Positions 47,501 to 59,543 of a stretch of DNA of 64,000 bases are shown one piece after another; the stretch's first letter is position 1; each line of letters opens with the position of its first letter. A model generated the notes under the pieces. It saw only the letters and a list, made by a program, of their open reading frames with translations, did no database searches and was not told where the DNA came from. This stretch comes from Ectocarpus siliculosus (taxonomy: Eukaryota; Sar; Phaeophyceae; Ectocarpales; Ectocarpaceae), in assembly GCA_000310025.1 (NCBI GenBank), contig FN649743.1:929312-993311 (forward strand), in the 5' to 3' direction. Made by a program: the position numbers and the translations under genes.

Positions 47501-50193
47501 CTCATGGCCTTTTGGGGTGCTGACATCGATTTTCATCCTGTCGTAGCAGACCCACCTGGGACCGAGATTGCTCGTATCGCGCCCAATGTGCAGAGGCCCG
47601 TCGTTCCCCAATACGGTTGTTCCGTCGAATTGCACCGAGATGTCGAGCGTTCCATTGATGAAGATGGTGGACGAGAACTCTCCGCTCGTGGTGTTGTCGA
47701 AGGTAAACACCACATGGTTCCAGGTCCCCGCGTTGAGGGATGCTACAGAATCCGCACCAATGTCGGGGTTTGTGTCGCTTGTGACCCTCAGCGCGATGCG
47801 GTTGGAATGTGAACACAACCAGGCTGATGGTGTACGCCCCATTGTTGCACCCCCATCGCCCTTGTAAAATAGGCCACGAAAACTGTCGAAGAGTAGACGA
47901 CACATGACGGCAATAGGACAGATAAGGCTGAGAGACAAGGACCGTCAACTGCCGGCTCAATCTCTTTCTTGGGCCAAACACCCAGCCTGCGTTGTTGGTC
48001 GTCTTGGCACGGAGTGTCTTATTTTTCTGTCGTGCTAGATCTTGCTGATTATTTGCAAGTTGTTGTCCTATTATAGTCTTTTTACCGTGCGTCGCTTCGG
48101 CCGTACTTCCCCAATCATGCCATGTGTCGGTGCCTCCGTGGTTTATCAAGATTGTTGAGCAATGTGGTTCGTTACGGGAGCCCCTAAGATCAGTACCGAG
48201 TTTCAAATAACACTTCCAGATAAGCTTTCATCATGACCAGCTATCCCTGACTCTCACCCTAATCGAAACACCTACGCTGACCGTATTGCGAACCCGAGGG
48301 TCAAAAGGCGTTCGCCCGGCGTCGTCGCGGGTTTAAAAAGACATTTGTGAACGCGTCTAGACTGGCGGAGTTAACCTATCGTAGTGCACTTGCCTCAAGA
48401 TGGTATTTCGTTCAGGGGTTTCGTCCACGACGTGCTTGGGGAGGGGGACGCCGAAGAAAACATCACGCTCCCCGTAGACACCATCACTAAAATACCCGCC
48501 TTCGGGGGTTGGGGTTGGGGTTGGGGGGCACGCTTCTTATTCCACACCATCTTCTTCTACGCCTAAACCCCAAGGTCTCGTCGTCACTCACGCTTGTTAT
48601 CGTCCTGTTTGTCATGAGAACAGTATCGTCGTAAAGGTGTGGGTACTAGGAGGCACCCTGAAGAAGCGTTTCAAGCTGTTGGGTGGAGCTGTGTCTGGTG
48701 TCCATGGAACAAATGGCCACACCTTCCAGTAGCATCGTCCAGTAGGTAAATCCAAAGGGAGAAACTCCATGAGCTACGCCTTCCAGGTGTCATCTGTTCC
48801 GATTGAATACCTCCAACAGGTTCCCGCTGATAGTGGAACAGGCTGGAAGGAACCTGGTTGGAAGGTTGGAGGCAACGGAGAACACTACACGTTTGAGTTT
48901 GCTCGAGAAAAAGTACAGACGACTCGTTCCTTTTTATCACGCTTGCCCAAGTTGCACCACGGTCTCGTTTCTTGAGACACGCAATAAATGTTGATTGAAG
49001 AGAAGTCCTGGCATCCACGCACAACGTGTTCCTTACCTTTAGCCATTTGTCTCCTGGCATCGACAAGACCCCATCTGCGCTGAAGAACGGCTGCGGGTCT
49101 TCAACGCTGCCACTCCCGGGGTTGCTCAAAGCAACAACCACCTGCTCCGGGCAAAAGTCAACTTCAATGATCTCAGCACTGGAATCCAGTTGCTCCCCGA
49201 CGAAGAGATGTGCTACGAACCGTCCAGGAAAAGACATTCGCATGGTCAGGCTGCCCCTTAGTTCGTCCGGTGACCCGGTTTTGCCCCCTCCATTGTCTGC
49301 ACCAACCAAAACCTTCTCTCTTGGTTTTACATGAAAATCCCCACTTGAGATAGAAGCCGTGATCGCTCTCCAGCTTCCAGGATCCAAGTCAGTGATGGAG
49401 AGGACCTCTCCGTTTGCGCTCCATTCGCCTCGGCCAGCCGTCACTGTGATCTCACCCCGATTGATCACTAAGGCGTTGTTCAGGTCGACATCTCCATTGA
49501 GGGGAGGGCAGTTTGTTGGCTCGGTGAAATGAAGGACCACAAATGCCCCGTCTGTACCGCGGCTCCATTTTGCCTGTCATTTGTTAACACGTAAGTTCTG
49601 TTGGAAAGCACAATGACCACTAGACCACCAGTCAGCGCTGACTGGTGGTAGATTGTATTCGAGTGGGTGCGCGGGGTGGGTGCGATGTAAAATAGACAAG
49701 AGCATCTCGTCGAGTACCCGATGGGGCAAATCTGCGGCAGCAGTCGAAAGGTCAGTAGTCAGGCAGTGTCTACTCGTCAAAGTCTTAGACGCTTGATGAG
49801 GGTGCTTACCGTGCGAACTTCCGGTATCTTGAACGCGCCATGGTCCCAGGAGTGGATGACACTATGCATCATCTGGAGACTCTCCGGCACCTTTTGTACT
49901 ATCTCAAGGGAGGGGGATAATTGGCCGCCTTTGTGACCGTACTGAAATAAATCGAACCTCGCGATAGGCTTTGGGATACTGCTCATATCGTGCACCTCAA
50001 TCCAGACCAGCTCCCCCCCTCCACCCCCGTCGCCTACTTCCCATTTGATAAGCACCACATCTTGCACACACACCGCCGTGCTTCGTTCGTTTCCCGTTGG
50101 AACTGGTACACTTGAGGTATCCAGAGAAATCTTCGAGAGCGACAGCTGTATACAACAAGCTGTGAGCAGAAGTTGTACCCAACGTTTCTCCAT
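41520..50193 (-). CDS. SEL1L/HRD3-like ERAD protein with LamG domain
   Basis: About 19 exons. Resolved ones: 49810-50193 (ATG 50193), 49037-49573, 48723-48853, 47556-47882, 47096-47272, from 46898, 45787-45855, 45414-45612, 44865-45023, 44420-44566, 43982-44097, 43659-43797, about 43321-43451, 43103-43193, 42837-42942, 42382-42455, 42044-42200 and 41520-41856 (TGA). Signal peptide 'MEKRWVQLLLTACCIQLSLS'; then a beta-rich region; then a LamG/concanavalin-like domain ('WSFSLWIYLLDDATG', 'GTWNHVVFTFDN', 'HIGRDTSNLGP', 'VRLWKGALSPDQVDAVF'); then many SEL1 repeats ('AMGDLYYWGARGVTRD', 'LGYVYFNGHVLPQ', 'LGYMYAQGIGVERD', 'NLGYLYEHGLGV'); a C-terminal helix 'DVLLLISSTLLLVVLFLRW' and a basic tail. The order of the last repeats, including 'GPWGRRLRLAFDCYLQGD' and 'AAELGYEVAASNAAFLLDEG', matches SEL1L/HRD3, partner of the HRD1 ubiquitin ligase in ER-associated degradation. 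Two joins near 46100-46650 and one near 43450 are unresolved. Confidence 0.88.
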
Positions 50194-51345
50194 CAAACTC
50201 AGATCCTGAAAGCAGTGTCCACTAGTTATGCTGCCGCTATGAACCTGGTTTCTGAAGAGCTGCTTGTGCCTTTTACCCCTGAATCCTGGGATCCGATGCC
50301 GACAGGAGAAGGCGGTGAGATAGATACGTACACCACACCGGAGATCACGGAGATTGATCGGCGTCGGGCCGCGTTTTTTCCGTCCTGGATTCTGGAAGCT
50401 GGAAGCTGCACACGCTCTCCGCCTGTATCCCATCGCACTCCTGTCGGCTCAAGGACATCTAGGGCTCTTAGAGGCCAAACAGTTCGGGTAAGTTAGAGGT
50501 TGAGGTGTAGATCCATGAATCTACTACTGCTGCTGCTACTGCTGTACGGTATGCGTAGAACCGCGAACTTACCTAAAATAAGACTACAGCGTCTAGACTG
50601 CTGGGTGTTTCGTCATGCCTGACTGACTCAAGACGAATTGCGCCATTGATAAATGCAGGTTGCTTACTCCACGCCTTCCGGAAGCGTGTGCGTAGACAAA
50701 GTGTAGCTCCTAGCACGCGAAAAAAAAGAAATGTGAGAGTTTGCGTGTTGTCGAAAAAGGGATGGTGCGAGGCTTGAATCCACTCCTATTTGGTCTCCTA
50801 AAAGAGTTTAGAAAGGTACAATTGACGCAGGCATTTCCACAACGTGGCAAGGATGACCTTCGCTGGTGCGGAGTGCGGATTTCAAACCCGTAGGCGATTA
50901 GCGTCGCAGCAGTTCGATTCTGCCTTCCCTGCGTTCTTTTTATAATATAACAATACAACAGTTGTTGTAGCAGGTACTGCTGGTGGCGCGTTTGACGCGC
51001 TTCCAAAAAGCACTCATTGCTGCTATGCATACTCGAACTTCTGTATGTTTTTGTTGTACAGCAACAGAGACTGCTACCACTACTCCTCCTCCGTAATACA
51101 CAAGAGGAGGCAGGACAGTAGATACTAGCACGTGTGCCAGCGGTTGCGCCCGTTTCTCTAACGCCATTTTTCGTTTCTTCGTACTGAGTAAGAAACTGAG
51201 CCTCGATCACAGGCGGGCCGGCACAAACTTTGTAGGTTATTCTTAGCATATTTTGTTGACTCCATCGAGAGCTTCACCTTGAAAAAGGTATTATTTGGAG
51301 GTACTGTAGCCCTGTGATATTGCGCTACTACCATGCATGTTATTT

Positions 51346-51431
51346 GGCGTTATCACACGTCGTTGTGTTATGACGTCACGGCAAGATGCAGGATCTATTG
51401 CGAGTCATGTGTCCTTCTTGTGTTCAGTGTG
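51346..51431. repeat. Dispersed repeat, copy A
   Basis: About 86 bp (GGCGTTATCAC, TTGTGTTATGACGTCA, GAGTCATGTG, TTCAGTGT) matching 52099-52184 at roughly three quarters of positions, same orientation. Confidence 0.75.
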
Positions 51432-52098
51432 CGCGTGTGCACATTGGTCTACAAGAGTAGTTTGTGTTGGATGCTATAGGGATAGAAAATAATCGTCTTA
51501 TCAATTAATGGGAACGACAAAGAGGGCGGCATGAACAACCTGCACCTACGTGTGGTCGGATAGTTCCACAAAGAGTAGCCCCAAGGTTATGGTTATGGTA
51601 AAGAAGAGGTACATATCACGTTACACTAGCGTCGTCGGTCACACTGCTTGATTCTTGCGACCTCCTTTTTGTTTGCCCACGCTTTGTGGGTCACCCCCCG
51701 ATGTATGTAGCATATCGGCTCCCGATGAGCCGCGAGGAAGAAGCAACAACTCAGCTTCCTCAAGCCCTGTCTCTGTGTCACCGCCTGCCCGTCTGATGAT
51801 TCGGTTCGGATGTTTTGGTTATTTTTCGCACGCCGTGTGCCTTTTTCCTGATTTTTTCACCGAAGTCGCCGTCCCCCTGGCTACTCTGTTCCGCTCTTGA
51901 TTCAGATAACATTGTAAAGGTGGTGTGAGTTAGGGTTTTGAGCCCCCGCATCTTCGATCCTTCCCAAACCTTGATTGACTACAGCTTTCCCGAGGTTTCT
52001 GTGTCTGCATCTATCTACGACCACTCAGAGTGAGCTAGTGCACCATGATGGCGTTGCCATTTTGGTATTTGAGCCTGTGCGTTACGTCACCATTTTGT

Positions 52099-52184
52099 TG
52101 GCGTTATCAGACGTTGTGTTATGACATCATGGATGGCAAGATTCAGGAGTACTCCCGAGTCATGTGCCGTTCTCTTCAGTGTTG
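52099..52184. repeat. Dispersed repeat, copy B
   Basis: Second copy of the repeat at 51346, with GGCGTTATCAG, TTGTGTTATGACATCA and GAGTCATGTG in the same order. It ends about 45 bp before the large palindrome. Confidence 0.75.
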
Positions 52185-52228
52185 GGTCCGGCTTGTGTCT
52201 TAGCTGTCACAAGTCCTAAATTCTCGCT

Positions 52229-52928
52229 TTTGTCTTCGCGGTCTGTTCACGATGCGTGGTGTGGTCGGCCGGGGACGAAGCGGCTTTGGCTACTAGGATG
52301 CGCGACCAGTCCGTGATGACCACCTGGTCGTAGGGTACTCCGCAGGAGCTCCAATGACCAGATACATGAGTTTTGATTATATTGCCGGGTATCATCACAG
52401 CTCGTGTAGCCAAGCGACGGTATCAGTTACTACATTATAGTTCGACCCGAAACGCATTGTAAATGTCTGATACCGGTAGAACAATACCGTCGGTGCATAG
52501 TTGGTCCTGAGGAAACCCAAACTCCTCCATCTTCGACCTGGAGATCGAATCTCTCCGATCATAATAATGCTGTCCTTTTGGTGGATACCTTGGCCAGGTA
52601 TCCCCAGGTCGAAGATGGAGGAGTTTGGGGTTTTCTGCAGGGGGGCCAACAGGGCACCGACGGTACGAATTTTGTTCTACAGGTATCAGACATTTACACT
52701 CCGTTTCGGGTCGAACTATTTAGAAACCTGATAACCAACGCCGTTTGGCTACACGAGCTGTGATGATAACCGGGGACGTCATGAACACGTATGTATCTGG
52801 ACAACGGAGCTCGTTACGAAGTGTCCTACGACTAGATGGCCATCACTGACTGGTCACGTATCCTCGTACCCGAAGCCGCTTCGTCCCCGGCCACACGACG
52901 CGTCGCGAACAGAGAACGAAGACAAAAA
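52229..52928. mobile_element. 700-bp near-palindrome (foldback element)
   Basis: Two inverted arms of about 310-325 bp, 52229-52541 and 52604-52928, around a 62-bp spacer. The inner ends (CCCAAACTCCTCCATCTTCG against CGAAGATGGAGGAGTTTGGG) are perfect. Matching continues through GTTCGACCCGAAACG and AGCTCGTGTAGCCAA to TTTGTCTTCG at the outer end, with more differences and small indels outward. Both arms, read from opposite strands, encode similar peptide fragments ending 'WLHEL', so the palindrome may be an inverted duplication of a once-coding segment. No transposase seen. Confidence 0.9.
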
Positions 52929-54267
52929 AACGAGCACTTTTGACCGCTGTTGCATGGAATCCCGGCGAGACGGAGAACGAATAACACACTAGGACGCAGC
53001 CAAGTTGTGCCCCTCTCTCTTTTGTCACGTAGTAGGATTCAGCCGCGGTAATCATCGAAGTATGTAACTGCATCCACATACAAGCCGCCCTGACACTCGC
53101 GGTGGATACTGGCTGCATGACGTACAGCTAGGCGATAGGGAGGCATAATCAAGGAGGACAAAGGAAAGCAGCAGCGACCTGCATCATCCATGGTCGGACT
53201 AGTTCCACACAGCCCAAGGGTGATTCTAGAGGAGAGATGCAGATCGCATTACAGTCACGGGTCCGCAATCAACCAAAAATTCCGTGAAGAAAAGAAGCTC
53301 AAAGTTCACGAAACATAAGAGAGTACATGTAGGGCTACAAAACACAGCTCAATCTCGGCCACAACGTAAGACACGTTCCAATAAGAAATAGGATCGTGCA
53401 TTCTGTACCCCCAAGACATGAGAACAAGAACAGGGGTAGCTGGGGTAGCGTGTCGAATGAGAAACGCCCCACTTCTCCTTCTGTTGCTCTCACCCCCTAC
53501 CTGTGGTACATTGTTTGTCCTAGGGGGGAGAGTGATTGTTTTCGCGGCGCCCCCCCGCGCCCCAGAGCCGCCGCGGGCTGCGCTACTCGCTTTTGTAGTA
53601 CTGCCACACGTCGCGGACAACATGCTGTCTGCGGAACGAGGTTGATAGAACTTTCGGCCGCCACCCTTGAGGGCTTGAACACGTTATCTGTCCTCAGAGA
53701 TCAAAATGAGCTGTGCTGTTGTATTCCTAGCAAGAAACAAGATATATGATTATACGGAAATCAGCAGGATGCGACAGCCCCAAGAATATTTAACCCATTT
53801 GTGTCGGACAAGCCTATGCACACGTTTTACTACGGCACACTACGTACGCGGGACGGTGTTTTTTGGTGCTGCTGCCGCTGTGCTCTGCGAAGTTCCCACT
53901 GAGGATAAACAGTAAAAGCGAAAGTCTGTTCCCACCGAGAGAGGTCGACATCGAAAGTTTCATTATTATCACAGCGCAACCGGCGGTGGGTACCATATCA
54001 AAACCCAGCCTCCCCCGCGGAACCACAACACCCAAAACACAGTAAAGCCTAAGGCAATCATACCTTGCGTTCTTCGACCCAGTGTACATGTTGATGCTGT
54101 GACTCCGCTTGCTTGTGGATCGGAAATCGATCGATCTTGTATGGAGTGGACCCTTTTGTGTTGACGTGGACTTAAAAAAACACCTTTCGCTGTACCACAC
54201 TGGCCCGGTGGGTGAGCCCGGCGGGACCTGAGGAGACTACCGTAAGAGTACCACTCATCACACACAC

Positions 54268-54440
54268 CCTATAACGACTTTCAAAGATCGATTGCTCCAC
54301 AACCTAGGGGGTGCAAAAAATCGAGCGTTACGTACAAATGAACTGAGCTCACTATGGCATCGTTCCAAAACCATCCTTCTCGGCATTGGCAATCTTTTGG
54401 TCGTGGAGCAAAGAGCTGTGACTGTCGGTCTAGAGGGGGT
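54268..54440. repeat. Relative of the intron MITE-like arm
   Basis: CGACTTTCAAAGATCGATTG then CTCCACAACC at 54276 resembles the left arm at 36513 (CGATTTTCAAAGCTCGATTA, CTCCACGACG). A partial inverted counterpart (GGTCGTGGAGCAAAGAG) lies at about 54400-54416. Immediately downstream of the minus gene ending at 54468. Confidence 0.45.
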
Positions 54441-54467
54441 GTACCATGACTGAAAATCTATCGGAGA

Positions 54468-57400
54468 CTAACATGAGGTTACTAATACAGGCTCCATGTA
54501 CCCGAGCGGCAGGGTATCTCCCAGCTTTTCGACAATCTCCGTCGGCGGGAGAGTAGTAACCACACAGAACCGAAACCCATCTGGCTTCACGATGCACTGA
54601 TTTTGCTCCATGTCTCCTCCTCGAAACAAAAGATTGCAGCGAGGTTTCCGAGGCGGCGTGAACAGTTTCTTGCCTCCTTCCTAGATTCAAATATTGCAAA
54701 AAGAAATAACGCATTTGCTGCCATCCGTTAAGTTAGACACAACATTACATTACTTCAATCGGAAGCAAGTGTTGAATTTCAGCAAGGTCTACTGTACTAG
54801 GTGAGAACTTGTCTAACAAGGGGGGGCGTTTGGGTGGCGTCGGGTGGAGGTTGCTTTTCTCACCTGGAACATGTCGGCAGGGAAAACATCTCGAGCACAC
54901 AGCTTTCTCTTGAAGTTGGCGTGCTCCGAAGTCAGATGTCCTGTTACAAATATGGCACAAGATGGAATCCTAGGAGGGTAAGATGTTGATCTAGATTACA
55001 GTATTCGAAATCTCGCACCTTCTGTTGTCTAGCACACGCCCATCAGATATCAATCACGCCGGTGTGCAGCACAACGTACTTGTATTGCGAACATGGATTG
55101 CGCACCTAGTCGCAATGCCAGCAGTGTCCCTGATTTCATCGCCGCCACTGCTCTCTTTCTGACCGTTTCCATCACATCGGACACCTGCTGTCCGACAACC
55201 GGCAAAAACAAGTAGGCCCACCCAAGGTGTGCTTTTCACCTCACTCGAAGCTTTCGAACTTCTTCCTTCAGTGTGGATATGCTTCTCTCCGCTCATCAAA
55301 CGTATGGTCCAGATCTCCCAGCGCGCAATGAGTTCTGTATGCGCTAACTGCTTTCGCATGTTGCATGACTCGTTCGCATTTCTTAGCCTTCACATACTCG
55401 TGTTTCCAACTTATTTTGTTTTTCAACCCCCCAAAACACGAAACCATAACCATGTATGCATCTAAATCGCTCCTAACTCTCACCAGTCAAGGCCGGCCCT
55501 TGTACGGTCAATATGTTGGCTTGTTGTTGAAGCACGGGTCACATGGTGTCACTCCAGTGTTACAGTCAATGGTCTCAGCTCGACTACTTGGGGGAATGCT
55601 GCCCCCAAAACGGTGATACAACCGGCGCAACACACGAACGAGCACGTTGCATTCTCTAATATCTCACAATGGTACGTTTTGCCCTGCTTCATGGACGTTC
55701 AGCAACGAAGAGTTAACTACTGCATAGTGCATGTTGATCGGCTTCACCCTCTCGGCAGGTGCCACAATGTCGACGGTGTGATAGACGCTACCTACCCAAT
55801 TGCGGCCTAGGATTCCCGACGATGTAGGCCGTACCTTTGTCCCTGACTTTTGGTAGCCTATCGCAAGGACAGAGACATCCACGAGGACTGCCTGGCAGTA
55901 CGAGACGGGCGCGGGAGAACAACAATGAGCGTTATTCCAAGGCGGGGGTGTGCCGGAGGTCCCTTTCGGTAACATATGTCAACACGAACAACGTATTCTA
56001 TGGACACCAGAATCTGGTTCTCGTATACCGCATCATGCACGCAGGTATGTTACCTTGTAGGAGAGGTAGGCCGTTACTTTGCCTTCTTCAGAGTTGTCGA
56101 TGAGGAGGGGCGTTCTCTTGTCTTGATCGACGATCTTCTCGATCAGCTCCGGCAGCCCCGATAGCGGGCAGGTTGGATAGCCCCCTGTTGTCGTGAAGTA
56201 CGAACACGACGGACAGTGCCATTGAACGCCGAAACTAGAAGCGGTCATTGATTCAGGGACATAATTGACGAAACACTCGCGGGGTATACACTCCTTTCTA
56301 GGCCAAGCGGGTGTTCGCAGGCACTTTCTTACGTACACACGGCGTGTAGCTTGTGGCGGACAAATTTATCGGGGGCCGATGGAATAGGTGAGTTTCCAGA
56401 TGACAATTTCCAGATAGACCCGTAGGACAAAGAATTGCGCTTGGTGGGTTACATAAGGAACCAACTTGTTAGCGCGCATGCCCACACACACCTGTCAACT
56501 CCGTGATTGTAGTCACCATGACAATCGCCTTTGATGAGTCATGTGTAGCTGTTACTGTTGAGTGACAGTAACGGTTGGTCGACAGCACGAACGGTTGGTC
56601 GAGATTGTGACCCATCAAGACTGCTGCACCCCCCTGGCATCATGGATCGGCAAGGGCTGCCCAGCTCTTTGGACCCTTCTATCCAATCCACCCTCACCGG
56701 TGACGTCCTCTTCCTCTTTGGCCTCTGCAAGGGAGTTTTCGTCAACGTAGTCGTGAGGGCGAAGCGCTGTGACCTCTCTCGTAAGAGAGTGGATCCACAA
56801 GTAGCAGCCTTTCGCTCCCAGATACCGCAACCAGTTGCCAGCAGATCGTAGCTTCACCAAGTCCTGCATGAACATCCGTGCGACACCACACACGAGGACC
56901 CGGAACACGATACGCGGTGAAAAAATCATGTGTAGTTTCGATTTCAAAGTGCTCGTATGGACTTTGGCGTGACCAAGGCTGTGTGAGACAACGAGACCTC
57001 TTCTTGGCTTTGTTATTTTTCGCTTCACTCGCTTCGGCCGCTCCAAGGACGACAACTGAATGAAGCGTGTGAACTTGCCTTATCGAGCCGTTGCAAAACA
57101 CGTGACGGAAGTGCTTGGCGATAGGTCTTCCTACACGAAGATGATACGCACTAGGCAAGGAACGGGTTGTCTACAGTTCAGAAGCTGTGCCTTTCTTCAC
57201 CTCTTGGTTGTTGCACTCGACTATCCGCAGAATTGGGAAAGTGTGTTCTGTAGGTTCCGCACCATGGTCTCCCCTAACCAGGCTAGCGTATTCGTTTTCC
57301 ACCTGTACAGCAGTGGAGCGTATGCACGCACGTGTTAGAAAGACTTTCATGAACTTAACTGGATACTCGTCACCACTGCTCAAACCGTATCCAACCACGA

Positions 57401-59543
57401 AACGAGACTTGACATGCCAAGGAAGCGTAGCAGCTGACGTACGCCGGTACTCGAAAGCTAGACTGTGTACCAAGAAGTAATCGGTTCTCATCGATAAAAG
57501 AGCGATCAAACAACACTGAGGAGCTTGAAGGGTGGGAAATATGTTTTAGGTTGCCTTCACAATCCCTCAATCACATACCTTGCGGGCCTCGACCAACAAC
57601 GCCAATCGAGGGCAGGAGTAAACTGCGAAATAGTTGCTGCATCGTGCCCTTGCATCGTTGCGCTTGCAAGTCACTCGCCTGTGTGTCTTGCTTTGTTCCG
57701 CCGAAAGACTTGTCGTAGTCCCCCGCGGATTCCATCTTGACACGCAACCCATTCTCTTTTTGCAGCACTGCTTGGAGAACGGCCTTGCCTAGCTCTAGTT
57801 TCTCGTCGACGCTCAGTGCCAAAAGTTGGTGTACTTGATCATCGTCTGTCTTTCTTGCGCACCTTTCTGAACCCTGTTCAACGCACACGCGCACGAAGTG
57901 GGACCAAACGTGTTGTGAGGCTTCTTGACAGTATAAGTTATTGATGACCATCTTACAGGTATCGTATGATCATCCACAGGTACCTGGTATCGTGCGTACT
58001 CAAGAGAGTGTTGATTTTCCTGTGAGCGCCTTTCGGCGCTCCTCGAATAACACCAGTACACGACTTAAGGGATGGCAGAACACGAAGTTTGATGTTGACT
58101 AATTTTGACAACAACGCAAGAGCACCAGAAAACGCACAATAGACACACAAGACCGCAAGAGCACCAGAAAACGCACAATAGACACACAAGACAAGTAAGT
58201 CGGAAGACATCGCGAAAAACATAAACTGTTGATTCTCGCACAGGGTGGCAGTAGAGGCTGCTCAGAACATACATTTGACGCGTCCACCTCCATACGCCTC
58301 CTTTAAAAACAAGATAAAAATCAACACCATTCATTCTAACTTCAAGTCAAAAGAGCCAAAACGGCAGGAGCTCAAATAAGGTCTGTGTTGCCAGGAACCT
58401 GGTGCACAGTACTATTATCACTAGAGGACATCCTATAGCAGCGGGGGGTGCATGTTGGCGCGCTTAAATCTGCGTTTGTGGTGGTGATATCGAGCGTCGT
58501 TGTAGTGGCCTACAATCTCCGCAAATTGGACCGACACCCAGTGTCTTGTACTGCTTGTGCTTGCCGCCACAGACCCCAATCTCCAAATACAGTACCTACT
58601 GCTGACAACCTCGGTTCAGGGGTTTATGGTCCGTGGCGGTGAGCACGGCTGTGCCAAATGTTGGATGCCGCTTGGTTCCGACGCAGATTTCGGACTGTTT
58701 TCAGAGACTGCTTCCACCTTCGATATTTCGGCTCCAGTAGCAAACCTGAACGTGCCAGCACGCACAACGCCTCTTGATGGTGTCCTCTACTGATATTAGT
58801 ACTAATCACCAGGTTCCGGCGGGAAGGTCATTTTCTGGTTTTGAGTACGAGAAAAGAGCCAGTGTCAAATCCCCTGTTCTGCCATCCCCTAACAAGGAAT
58901 AAAACGCCCAACCCTGATTTGCGTTACCTTCCGATACATGTCTGCCAGAGCTGTTAGCTCCGATTCGTCTTGTTTTTGAAGTTCGGACAGGCCTTCGTAC
59001 GCCTACCGCAAATAGAACGAATCGTACGGCAGGCATGGTGCTTCCAAAAGTGACGACCGCTTGACACAGGCTACAACAGCTACAGATGTCAGTTTCGGTG
59101 ACCCACCAAAAGCAACAAGAAGTCGCAAGTAGTCTCTTCCGGACAGAGCGCGCGCGGGGGGGGGGGAGGTGTTAGCAACATCATGCGATCAATCACGGGT
59201 TCCAACAAATTCCTCTTGGCTGTTTCCCGCTCGCTGCTGCGGATGAAAATATGACAATGCGGCGCATCGCATCATCCCCAAAACCTCTCACAATTAACCA
59301 TGCGGCAGCTGGACTACTATTCATTAAGCCTATTGCATCGACACGAACGTTTGCTCGTGGAAGAATATATTGTGTGGTTTGACGCGTTTGCACAGCATCA
59401 GCGAAGGAATGTGGGAGTGTGGGAGTTGACGCCGCCGGTTGGACAACAGGGGTATATTTCTTTCTGCGTCGATTCCCCACCTTCTTAACTTCATAATACA
59501 CGGTCATTTCTTCAGGAGTTGGTACGCCCACCGCAGATCCCAT
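54468..59543 (-). CDS. Unrecognised protein with a WW-like domain
   Basis: Exons with good splice sites: 59481-59543 (ATG 59543), 58928-59002, about 57675-57860, 57579-57622, 57201-57302, 56698-56863, 56054-56184, 55835-55891, 55106-55184, 54864-54940 and 54468-54680 (TAG). From 57622 to the stop the chain is phase-consistent; one or more exons between 58927 and 57860 may be missing. Motifs: a WW-like stretch 'NWLRYLGAKGCYLWIHSLTR' followed by EVTxxRP; then 'RTPLLIDNSEEGKVTAYLSY', 'AVLVDVSVLAIGYQKSGTK', 'VSDVMETVRKRAVAAMKSG' and 'LLALRLGHLTSEHANF', which look like alternating strands and helices of a P-loop-like alpha/beta fold without a Walker A; the end is 'KPDGFRFCVVTTLPPTEIVE' to 'GYMEPVLVTSC'. 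I cannot name the family. A cytosolic or ciliary protein is possible. It is head-to-head with the NMNAT gene. Confidence 0.7.
58115..58192. repeat. 39-bp tandem duplication
   Basis: Unit starting CGCAAGAGCACCAGAAAACG occurs twice at 58115 and 58154 without visible change. It lies in an intron of the minus gene. Confidence 0.95.

Larger units (their letters stand above)
50194..54467. other. Repeat-rich region without clear gene
   Basis: No splice-consistent exon chain on either strand. A plus-strand frame at about 50239-50490 has a fair coding look and a GTAAGT donor, but it begins only 45 bp from the opposite-strand ATG at 50193. Another plus frame at 53418-53645 is Leu/Pro-rich and signal-like but isolated. 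The stretch holds the dispersed repeats and the large palindrome listed separately. Confidence 0.45.

Noticed and set aside
50239..50490. Plus-strand frame with a GTAAGT donor next to the SEL1L start
   Set aside because: It begins 45 bp from the opposite ATG, no second exon was found, and the minus strand is open there too; kept only as a note.
53418..53645. Leu/Pro/Ala-rich plus frame resembling a secreted peptide
   Set aside because: Isolated, low-complexity, no splice partners and no recognisable motif.
59160..59480. Minus frame continuing from the first exon of the WW-like gene
   Set aside because: A good donor (GTGGGG) follows codon 21 and the next exon fits in phase at 59002; the rest of the frame looks like intron.
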